The position numbers and the translations under genes were made by a program. Positions 8,705 through 16,031 of a stretch of DNA of 22,407 nucleotides are shown piece by piece. The first letter of the stretch is position 1. Each line of letters opens with the position of its first letter. Under the pieces are notes generated by a model. It was not told where the DNA came from. It searched no databases and worked only from the letters and a program-made list of their open reading frames with translations. Source of the stretch: Bacteroidota bacterium (lineage in GTDB: Bacteria; Bacteroidota; Bacteroidia; Bacteroidales; GCA-2748055); NCBI GenBank assembly GCA_024244665.1, contig JAAEOI010000063.1:1-22407 (forward strand), given 5' to 3'.

Positions 8705-9451
8705 ATGCGAAAAGCAACATTTCTCATTGGTCTGATTTTCTTCTCTTCTCTTATACATGCTCAGCAGAAGGAGCTAAAAGTGTTATTTGTGGGCAACAGC
8801 TATACCTACGGGTACAACCTGGCGCACATCGTTTCCATCATGTCGGAGGTGACATCCGTAAAACTGATCACCCGGAAATCGGCGATCGGGGGAGCCCAGC
8901 TGCGGGAACACTGGAATGGAAAGAGGGAGCTGGAAACGAAAAAGATGATTGCCGAAGGGGATTTTGATATAGTGATCCTGCAGGATTTCAGCATGGCGGC
9001 CATAGAGACACCCGACAGTACCTTGAAATATATAAAGCTATTTTCCGAATACAATAGCAGCTTCGGGGCAAAGACTTATCTCTTCAACACATGGGCCCGG
9101 GAAAAGGTGCCGCAGTACCAGGAGGAGATCGATGCGATTTACGAACAGGCAGCCAGAGAGAATGGTGCGGTCAGGGTACCAGTGGGTCCGGCCTGGCAGC
9201 TAGCCCTGGATCTGCGCCCCGCTGTGGATCTTTATACCTCCGATGGCAGTCACCCCAATGAGCTGGGTATACTGCTTTCTGCATCGGTCTTTGTAAGGAC
9301 CATTACAGGAGAGTTGCCAGAGACTATTCCAACGTTATACCGGATCGAAGATACATTCGGTGAGACGGCCAGACTGATGAATCACAATAGGGAGGATGCA
9401 GAGTTTTGCAGGAGGATTGCCAGTCAGGTTGCCGAACAATTAAACCAATAA
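8705..9451 (+). CDS. Secreted SGNH/GDSL-type hydrolase (esterase)
   Basis: 248 residues from the ATG at 8705; a TTG at 8690 in the same frame would add five residues before the signal peptide and is less likely. The signal peptide ends SLIHA|QQ. The SGNH pattern is clear: FVGNSYT with nucleophile Ser32 (GNS in place of GDS, as in DUF4886-like members), IGGAQL (61-66), ILQDFS (91-96) in the third block, and SDGSHPNELG (179-188) supplying Asp180 and His183. Such proteins hydrolyse ester groups, usually acetyl, on glycans. It is the first gene of a run with two more esterase-like enzymes, a sulfatase and a rhamnosidase, so de-esterification of the same polysaccharide is inferred. The gap to the next gene is 12 bases. 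Confidence 0.82.
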   Translation: MRKATFLIGLIFFSSLIHAQQKELKVLFVGNSYTYGYNLAHIVSIMSEVTSVKLITRKSAIGGAQLREHWNGKRELETKKMIAEGDFDIVILQDFSMAAIETPDSTLKYIKLFSEYNSSFGAKTYLFNTWAREKVPQYQEEIDAIYEQAARENGAVRVPVGPAWQLALDLRPAVDLYTSDGSHPNELGILLSASVFVRTITGELPETIPTLYRIEDTFGETARLMNHNREDAEFCRRIASQVAEQLNQ

Positions 9452-9463
9452 ATATCCGGGAGA

Positions 9464-10318
9464 ATGAGTTTTTTAAAGACTACATTGTTTGCCACATTGA
9501 TTGTCGCCACTGGTGCTGCTTCAATCCATGCACAAAGAGCCGATTCCATCCTTTATAAACAGGTGGATTCCACAGATTTGTACCTGTATATTGATTATCC
9601 GCCCGGATTTGATGCTGCCTTATCCTACCCGGCCATCGTGTTTTACTTCGGTGGTGGCTGGAATGGTGGAACCCCGGGCCATTTTGAGCATCATGCCAGG
9701 TACTTTGCGCAGAGGGGACTGGTCTGTTTTCGGGCCGACTACCGGGTGAAAAAAAAGCATGGGACTAGCCCTTTCGAATCGCTGAAGGATGCAAAATCGG
9801 CTATCAGGTTTGTTCGTGAAAATGCGGGGGACCTGGGTGTTGATCCAAGGCGGCTTATTGCCTCGGGAGGCTCGGCCGGAGGACACCTTGCTGCGGCCAC
9901 GGCACTTGTTGACGGGTACAATGAGGATACGGATGATCTTTCGTTCAGCTGTATCCCCAATGCACTTGTGCTCTTTAACCCGGTTATGGATAACGGGCCC
10001 GGAGGCTATGGATATGAACGGGTTGGTGAAGCGTACAGGGAGTTTTCTCCACTGCACAACATAAGGGTGGGTGCACCCCCGAGTATTATTTTCCTGGGTA
10101 CGGAAGATAGTCTGATCCCGGTGGAGACGGCCCGGTACTATAAGACTGTGATGGAGAAGGTGGGAAGCAGGTGTGACCTGCTCCTGTACGAAGGAGAGAG
10201 TCATGGATTTTTCAATTACGGAAGGTCCGAAAACTATAAACTTACTGTTTCTGAAGCGAACCGTTTCCTGGTCTCCCTGGGGTACCTTGATGAGGAGCCG
10301 CAGGTAGAGATAAAATAG
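9464..10318 (+). CDS. Secreted alpha/beta hydrolase (esterase-like)
   Basis: 284 residues with a signal peptide cut at SIHA|QR. It is an alpha/beta hydrolase of the carbohydrate-esterase/lipase (HSL-like, BD-FAE-like) group. The oxyanion-hole motif appears as YFGGGW (61-66) in place of HGGG; the nucleophile elbow is GGSAGG with Ser137; the acid is Asp215 in LGTEDSLIP; and the base is His247 in GESHGFF. The full triad is present, so it should be active. Expected substrates are acyl groups on sugars (acetyl, feruloyl or similar), which the sequence alone cannot separate. It lies 12 bases after the SGNH gene and 24 before a second alpha/beta hydrolase, within one probable operon. Confidence 0.82.
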   Translation: MSFLKTTLFATLIVATGAASIHAQRADSILYKQVDSTDLYLYIDYPPGFDAALSYPAIVFYFGGGWNGGTPGHFEHHARYFAQRGLVCFRADYRVKKKHGTSPFESLKDAKSAIRFVRENAGDLGVDPRRLIASGGSAGGHLAAATALVDGYNEDTDDLSFSCIPNALVLFNPVMDNGPGGYGYERVGEAYREFSPLHNIRVGAPPSIIFLGTEDSLIPVETARYYKTVMEKVGSRCDLLLYEGESHGFFNYGRSENYKLTVSEANRFLVSLGYLDEEPQVEIK

Positions 10319-10342
10319 AGTTGTAATCCATAAACCCATAGA

Positions 10343-11245
10343 ATGCTACTGAAATTCAAATTAATTCTCTCAGTTTGCTTCTTACTTTCGGTCATTCTAC
10401 AGGCGCAGGTGGTTCAGACAGTGCCCACACAGACACTTACCTATTTTACCAACGATTCCATTAGCCTTGAACTGGACCTGTTTCTTCCCGAAAGTGGAAA
10501 TACCGAACCGCTTCCCCTGCTGATATTTATGCATGGCGGGGGCTTTTCCAGAGGTGACCGCTTCAAGGGGTACAAGCTGGCAAACCACCTGAGCGACAGA
10601 GGTATTGCCTGTGCTACCATAAGCTATACGCTCTATATGAAGGGCAAAAGTTTCGGATGTGACGGCATCCTTTCGGAAAAGGTAAAGGCGATCCAGATTG
10701 CTGCAAGTCAGCTCTGGCATGCCACGGCATTTCTGAATAAGCTGAGCGACCAGTATCATATAGATACATCCAGGATATTCATTGCCGGCAGCAGCGCAGG
10801 GGCTGAGACCGTTTTGCATGCGGCTTACTGGGAGAGGGAACAGATGCAGCTCTTTGATCCTATGCTCTCTCCCGCATTCAAATATGCCGGAGTCATTTCA
10901 GGGGCAGGTGCCATCATGGACCTTAACATGATCACCCGCGAGAACATGATCCCCACCATGCTTATTCATGGCGATGCTGACCCGCTGGTCCCTTATGGAG
11001 TTGCAGCCCATCACTATTGTCCGCCCGATTCGCCCGGATGGCTTATGCTTTTTGGTTCCTATGCCATTGCGGAGCACCTGCAGGAACTTGGCGGAACGAG
11101 CCAGCTTACTACATTCCGGGAGGGAGATCACTCTTTTGCCGGGGCCTATTTTTACCAGGATCAGCAACCGGTGGGGGACTTCATGGAACGTGTTCTGGCG
11201 GGTGAGTCTTTTATAGTTTTTCAGACGATTGAAACACAACAATAA
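10343..11245 (+). CDS. Second secreted alpha/beta hydrolase
   Basis: 300 residues; the signal peptide is likely cut at ILQA|QV. The hydrolase motifs are more canonical than in the preceding gene: MHGGGF (63-68), GSSAGAE with Ser151 as nucleophile, HGDADPLVPY with Asp213, and EGDHSFAG with His263. Two cysteines (Cys90 and Cys106) and an insert of about 25 residues follow strand four. The family contains carboxylesterases and dipeptidyl-peptidase-like hydrolases. In this operon, between an esterase and a sulfatase, an acyl-esterase role on the target glycan is likely. It resembles the preceding gene in fold only, with no sign of recent duplication. The sulfatase gene begins two bases after its stop codon, implying translational coupling. 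Confidence 0.8.
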   Translation: MLLKFKLILSVCFLLSVILQAQVVQTVPTQTLTYFTNDSISLELDLFLPESGNTEPLPLLIFMHGGGFSRGDRFKGYKLANHLSDRGIACATISYTLYMKGKSFGCDGILSEKVKAIQIAASQLWHATAFLNKLSDQYHIDTSRIFIAGSSAGAETVLHAAYWEREQMQLFDPMLSPAFKYAGVISGAGAIMDLNMITRENMIPTMLIHGDADPLVPYGVAAHHYCPPDSPGWLMLFGSYAIAEHLQELGGTSQLTTFREGDHSFAGAYFYQDQQPVGDFMERVLAGESFIVFQTIETQQ

Positions 11246-11247
11246 TC

Positions 11248-12888
11248 ATGACACGAAAAATCCATATTTGTTTCGCAGCCCTGTTATGCTGCAGTGCCTG
11301 TATCTCACCCGATACCAAAGAGAGCAACTCTTCCGGAGCTGCTTCTGACCTGCCCAACATTGTGTGGCTGGTGGCAGAAGATATGAGCCCGGTGATCCCC
11401 TCCTTTGGAGATTCAACCATTGTTACTCCCAATCTCAGCCGACTGGCATCGGAAGGTGTGCGTTTTACAAATGTGTTTTCGGTATCCGGGGTATGTTCGC
11501 CCAGTCGGGCAGCACTTGCGACCGGCATGTATCCCACACGCATTGGAGCAACCCACATGCGGACTACAGGCAATGTGAAGTTAATGCCTGAAGGAGTATT
11601 CCCTTATGAGGCACTGCCTGCGGCGGAGGTAAAATTGCACAGTGAATACCTGAGAAGGATCGGGTATTACTGCACCAATAATTCCAAGGAGGATTACCAG
11701 TTTCAGAAAACCCTGACCGCATGGGATGAGAGTTCCCCCAAAGCCCACTGGCGAAACAAGAAGCCCGGTCAGCCCTTCTTTGCCATTTTCAACTTCAATG
11801 TGTGCCATGAGTCGCAGATATGGAGAAAGGCGGAGGATTCATTGTGGATTGATGCGGATCTCGCTGTGCCTGTTCCGCCCTATCTGCCCGATAACGAGGT
11901 AGGCAGGAGAGATGTGAGGCGCATGTATTCCAATATATTGGAGATGGATCAACAGGTGGGAGAGATACTGAAGCAGCTTGAAGAGGATGGCCATATGGAC
12001 AACACCATTATCTTCTGGTATGCCGACCACGGCGGACCGCTTCCGCGGCAGAAGAGACTGCTGTATGACTCCGGATTAGAGGTGCCATTGATTATCAGGT
12101 ATCCGGACAAAGCAGGGGCGGGGGAGGAAGATGACCAGCTGATCAGCTTCCTGGACTTCAAGCCCACACTACTCTCCATGGCAGGTATCGAGCCACCTGG
12201 CTACCTGGATGGAAGGGCCTTTGCCGGCAAGTATGAGTCGGCCGAAAAAAGAAAATATATTCATGGAGCGGCCGACAGGTTCGATGAGAGGTATGACAGG
12301 ATCAGGGCTGTGCGTGATCACCAGTACAAATACCTGCGGAATTACTGGCCCGAAAAGGGCTACTACCTGGCTGTTGCCTATCGTGAGCAGATGCCGGTGA
12401 TGCAGGAGTTGTTGAGGATGAGGGATCATGGGGAGCTCAATAAATACCAGGCGCAGTGGTTCCGTGAGAGCAAGCCGGTTGAGGAGCTGTTTGATACGTA
12501 CAATGATCCCTTTGAGCTGCATAACCTGGCGGCTGATCCGGCTTACAGGGAGAAGCTTGAGGAGCTCAGACAGGAGTGTGACCGGTGGATTGCGGAGACC
12601 GGCGATATGGGGCTGATTCCTGAAACGGAGTATATTGAAAGCATCCGGCCCGGCGGAGTTCAGCCAGTAACAGGCAACCCGGTGATTAATAGCTCTGGAA
12701 AGGGAATTGAGATTAGTTGTGACACGGAAGGAGCCTCCATCGGATACCAGTTGCTGAGCGGAGATGAATCTCCCGGTGAATCCTGGCATGTATATACCGA
12801 ACCCATCAGAATTGAGGAGGGGATTACACTAGTTTCAATAGCGGACCGCATTGGCTATAAACCCAGCTCCCAGGTTGTTTTTAAATAA
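11248..12888 (+). CDS. Lipoprotein sulfatase (S1 family) with C-terminal HEX_C-like domain
   Basis: 546 residues. The N terminus is a lipoprotein-type signal ending CCSAC (likely Cys18). The catalytic domain begins LPNIVWLVAEDMSP with metal-binding acidic residues, and contains VCSPSRAALATG: Cys83 in C-S-P-S-R is the residue that an anaerobic or aerobic maturase converts to formylglycine. ADHGGPLPRQKR (259-270) gives the second metal/substrate site, and FDTYNDPFELHNLAADP marks the end of the sulfatase fold near residue 440. Residues ~480-546 (EISCDTEGASIGYQLL, then EEGITLVSIADRIGYKPS) match the chitobiase/hexosaminidase C-terminal (CHB_HEX_C_1) beta domain, an uncommon addition. The substrate is unknown; a sulfated glycan is assumed. 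No sulfatase maturase gene is seen in the window. Confidence 0.9.
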   Translation: MTRKIHICFAALLCCSACISPDTKESNSSGAASDLPNIVWLVAEDMSPVIPSFGDSTIVTPNLSRLASEGVRFTNVFSVSGVCSPSRAALATGMYPTRIGATHMRTTGNVKLMPEGVFPYEALPAAEVKLHSEYLRRIGYYCTNNSKEDYQFQKTLTAWDESSPKAHWRNKKPGQPFFAIFNFNVCHESQIWRKAEDSLWIDADLAVPVPPYLPDNEVGRRDVRRMYSNILEMDQQVGEILKQLEEDGHMDNTIIFWYADHGGPLPRQKRLLYDSGLEVPLIIRYPDKAGAGEEDDQLISFLDFKPTLLSMAGIEPPGYLDGRAFAGKYESAEKRKYIHGAADRFDERYDRIRAVRDHQYKYLRNYWPEKGYYLAVAYREQMPVMQELLRMRDHGELNKYQAQWFRESKPVEELFDTYNDPFELHNLAADPAYREKLEELRQECDRWIAETGDMGLIPETEYIESIRPGGVQPVTGNPVINSSGKGIEISCDTEGASIGYQLLSGDESPGESWHVYTEPIRIEEGITLVSIADRIGYKPSSQVVFK

Positions 12889-12929
12889 TTAATCTATCTT
12901 AGATTCACACACAAACTGACTAAACAGAT

Positions 12930-15647
12930 ATGAAATTCCTGAAACCACTTTTCCTGGCCCTTTTCCTGTTTTCAACAACATTTCTTTTGGCTCAACCGCT
13001 TGTTACCAGCCTGAAAACTGACTACAAAACCGATCCGCTTGGCATGGATAATCCAAGGCCTGCGCTCAGCTGGATTATCAGTTCTGAAGCGGTGAACAGC
13101 ATGCAGGACTCCTATAAAGTCAGGGCAGCCCTGAGTGAGAAAGATGTGGCAAAAGGCAAAAATCTTTTGTGGGAAAGTGGAATGGTGAGCAGCTCAAAAA
13201 GCGTCCATGTGAAGTATGAAGGCCCACCCCTAAAATCGTTCCAGCGGATTTTCTGGCAGGTAAAGGTCCAAGACAATCATGGTAAATTCAGCAAATGGAG
13301 CGAAGTAGCAAGGTTTGAGATGGGGGTGATGGCTGAGTCTGATTGGCAGGCTGAATGGATCAGCCCGACATGGGAGGAGGATCTAAAAGCTTCGGAGCCC
13401 TCACCCTACCTGAGAAAGGGATTTGCCCTCAAAGGGGGAGCGGTGAAGGCCAGACTCTACATCAGCAGTCACGGACTCTACCAGGCCGAGATCAATGGTC
13501 AGCGTGTGGGTGACCAGGAGTTCACGCCCGGCTGGACCAGTTATGACAGCAGGCTTCAATACCAGACTTATGATGTGACATCCATGCTGAATATGGGGGA
13601 GAACGCCATTGGGATCGTGCTGGGTGACGGCTGGTACAGGGGTAACCTGGCCTGGGGAGGAAACAGGAATACCTGGGGGGAGAAGCTTTCTGCCATTGCC
13701 CGGCTTGCTGTAACTTATGGAGATGGATCCACAGAGGTGATTGGGACCGATGGTTCATGGAAGGCCAGCAAAGGCCCCATTCATAAATCAGATATTTACA
13801 ATGGAGAGGTGTATGATGCCACAAGGGAACTGACAGGATGGAGTATGCCGGGTTATTCGGATTCGCAGTGGAGCGCCGTTGAGGTGACTGCGGAGTCAAA
13901 AAAAGTATTGATTGCACCGGAAGGACCTCCGGTTAGGGTAGTGAACCGGCTGGAGCCGCTCTCCATCAAACAGGTGGGTGAAGAGTGGATGGTGGATATG
14001 GGCCAGAACATGGTGGGATGGATACAGATCAAAGCCAGTGGAAAGAGAGGTGATGTGATCACCCTCAGGCATGCCGAAGTTCTGGATAAGGAGGGAAACA
14101 TGTATTACACCAACCTCAGAGCGGCCGATGCAACAAACACCTATACCCTTGCGGGAGGAGTGGAAGAGGTTCTTGAACCCCACTTCACCTTCCAGGGATT
14201 CAGGTATGTGATGGTATCGGGTTATCCCGGAAACCTGAGCGAAGATGACATCAGGGGAATGGTAATCCATTCTGACATGACCCCTTCAGGAACCTTTACA
14301 TGCTCCAATCCGCTGATCAACCAGCTACAGCATAATATTTTATGGGGACTGAAGGGGAATTTCCTGGATGTGCCCACCGATTGCCCGCAGAGGGATGAAA
14401 GACTGGGCTGGACAGGTGATGCACAGGTGTTTGCACCCACAGCATGCTTCAACGTGGATGCGGCCACATTCTATACCAAATGGCTGAAGGATTTGGCGGC
14501 CGACCAGTACGAGAACGGGGCCATCGGAGATGTGATCCCGGATATGCTTGGATCCGGAGGTCGTACCGGCTGGGCCGATGCAGGAGTAGTAATTCCCTGG
14601 GTCCTCTACCTCAATTACGGGGATGTTCAGGTTCTGAAGAACCAGTATGAGAGCATGAAAAGATGGATTGGTTTCATGGAGACCAATGCCGGTGATGATT
14701 ATATATGGAAGGAGAACTGGCACTATGGTGACTGGCTCTCATTTGATGACAGTAAATCCGACTATATGGGTGCCTATACCACCAAGGACCTTATCGCCAC
14801 AGCATACTACTCCTACTCATCCGGAATTGTAGCAAAGGTGGCAAGGGTGCTTGGAAAGGATGAAGATGCCAGCTATTACAGCAAGCTGTCCGGGAAAGTA
14901 AAAAAGGCATTTAACGAGGAGTATGTAACACCCAATGGCCGCCTGGTGGCGCATACCCAGACTGCCTATACACTTGCCCTGGCCTTCGGTCTGTTGGATG
15001 GGGAGACCGCAAATGAAGCTGCTAATCACCTGGCTGGAGATGTGGAGCAATTCCTGCATATTACCACCGGCTTTCTGGGAACGCCCCTGATCTCGCAGAC
15101 ACTGACCGAAACAGGTCGAAACGACCTGGCCTACAGCTTATTGAACCGCACGAAGTACCCGTCGTGGCTCTACCCTGTCACAATGGGGGCCACCACCATA
15201 TGGGAGCGTTGGGACGGGCAGAAACCCGATTCCACTTTCCAGGATCCCGGAATGAATTCATTTAATCATTACGCCTACGGAGCCATAGGTAAATGGCTCT
15301 ACCAGGTGGTGGCCGGGATTGGTATTGATGAGAATAGTCCGGGTTACAAACATGTGATCATCCAACCCCGTCCGGGAGGAGGCCTGACTTCTGCAAAAGC
15401 CACTCACGAGAGTCTCTACGGTACTATTGTTTCGGGATGGGAACTGGAGGGGGAGACCATGACTATGGAGGTGGAAATCCCTGTTAATACAAGTGCCACC
15501 ATTCACATACCCGGCGGACCTGCCGAAATGTTAATCAACGGTGAACCGATGGAGGGATCCTCCTATGAGAAGCAGTGTATGAACGGGAGTGTGGCTGTGA
15601 TCACCGGATCGGGATTCTATACCATCATTACCAGGTTGGAGCAATAA
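12930..15647 (+). CDS. Alpha-L-rhamnosidase (GH78)
   Basis: 905 residues, full length for GH78, with signal peptide cut at FLLA|QP. It starts with the family's typical VTSLKTDYKTDPLGMDNPRP. Then come the N-terminal beta domains (AEWISP near 141, RLYISSHGLYQAEINGQRVG near 175-194, the carbohydrate-binding LGDGWYRGNL), the alpha6/alpha6 barrel with DVPTDCPQRDERLGWTGDAQ (480-499), where Glu490 is the expected general acid, GDWLSFDD (600-607), and TTIWERWDG (755-763), where Glu759 is the expected base. The C-terminal beta domain carries a PGYKHVIIQPRP motif. It should release terminal alpha-L-rhamnose by inversion in the periplasm or outside. It follows the sulfatase by 41 bases, probably in the same operon, and supplies the best clue to the target glycan. 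No rhamnose catabolic genes lie nearby. Confidence 0.95.
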   Translation: MKFLKPLFLALFLFSTTFLLAQPLVTSLKTDYKTDPLGMDNPRPALSWIISSEAVNSMQDSYKVRAALSEKDVAKGKNLLWESGMVSSSKSVHVKYEGPPLKSFQRIFWQVKVQDNHGKFSKWSEVARFEMGVMAESDWQAEWISPTWEEDLKASEPSPYLRKGFALKGGAVKARLYISSHGLYQAEINGQRVGDQEFTPGWTSYDSRLQYQTYDVTSMLNMGENAIGIVLGDGWYRGNLAWGGNRNTWGEKLSAIARLAVTYGDGSTEVIGTDGSWKASKGPIHKSDIYNGEVYDATRELTGWSMPGYSDSQWSAVEVTAESKKVLIAPEGPPVRVVNRLEPLSIKQVGEEWMVDMGQNMVGWIQIKASGKRGDVITLRHAEVLDKEGNMYYTNLRAADATNTYTLAGGVEEVLEPHFTFQGFRYVMVSGYPGNLSEDDIRGMVIHSDMTPSGTFTCSNPLINQLQHNILWGLKGNFLDVPTDCPQRDERLGWTGDAQVFAPTACFNVDAATFYTKWLKDLAADQYENGAIGDVIPDMLGSGGRTGWADAGVVIPWVLYLNYGDVQVLKNQYESMKRWIGFMETNAGDDYIWKENWHYGDWLSFDDSKSDYMGAYTTKDLIATAYYSYSSGIVAKVARVLGKDEDASYYSKLSGKVKKAFNEEYVTPNGRLVAHTQTAYTLALAFGLLDGETANEAANHLAGDVEQFLHITTGFLGTPLISQTLTETGRNDLAYSLLNRTKYPSWLYPVTMGATTIWERWDGQKPDSTFQDPGMNSFNHYAYGAIGKWLYQVVAGIGIDENSPGYKHVIIQPRPGGGLTSAKATHESLYGTIVSGWELEGETMTMEVEIPVNTSATIHIPGGPAEMLINGEPMEGSSYEKQCMNGSVAVITGSGFYTIITRLEQ

Positions 15648-15656
15648 GCTTCCGGA

Positions 15657-16031
15657 CTACCAGGTGTTCTCCAGATCGTCCGGCTCGTAGAGGTGGTCCC
15701 GCTTATGAAAACCGCTTTTCGTGCTGGGTTTAAGATGCATGACATCTTTCCTGAATATGCGGGCCAGCATGCTTATGGGGAGCAGTATTGCAACGTAGAG
15801 GGCTCCCATGACCAGCTTGTTGACCACGAATCCAAGCTTCTCCCCGATAAAGAGCCAGCCTTGATGGATCCATTGGTTCAGCTTCATCGAAAGCATCCCG
15901 ATGATCCCTGTTCCAAGTGCCACGTAGAGCATCCACTCCCGGTCCAGGATCAGGTATAGAAGGGAAAATCCCAGTACGATGACCAGGAGTGTCTCTCTGT
16001 ATTTGCTTCTCTCTGTTTGTGCTTTCATCAT
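15657..16031 (-). CDS. SxtJ-like small membrane protein
   Basis: 124 residues with about three hydrophobic segments (roughly 14-28, 33-47 and 72-92), ending in a charged tail (HKRDHLYEPDDLENTW). Size, topology and position directly after a NodU/CmcH carbamoyltransferase match the SxtJ family, named from the saxitoxin gene cluster, where it likewise accompanies the carbamoyltransferase SxtI. The function is not established; a membrane partner or anchor for the carbamoyltransferase is a reasonable guess. Its start codon (16031-16029) abuts the carbamoyltransferase stop (16034-16032) with no gap, so translation is coupled; a second ATG follows immediately. It converges on the rhamnosidase gene with only nine bases between stops. 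The small DUF5989 protein that often completes this cassette elsewhere was not found. Confidence 0.72.
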   Translation of the reverse strand: MMKAQTERSKYRETLLVIVLGFSLLYLILDREWMLYVALGTGIIGMLSMKLNQWIHQGWLFIGEKLGFVVNKLVMGALYVAILLPISMLARIFRKDVMHLKPSTKSGFHKRDHLYEPDDLENTW

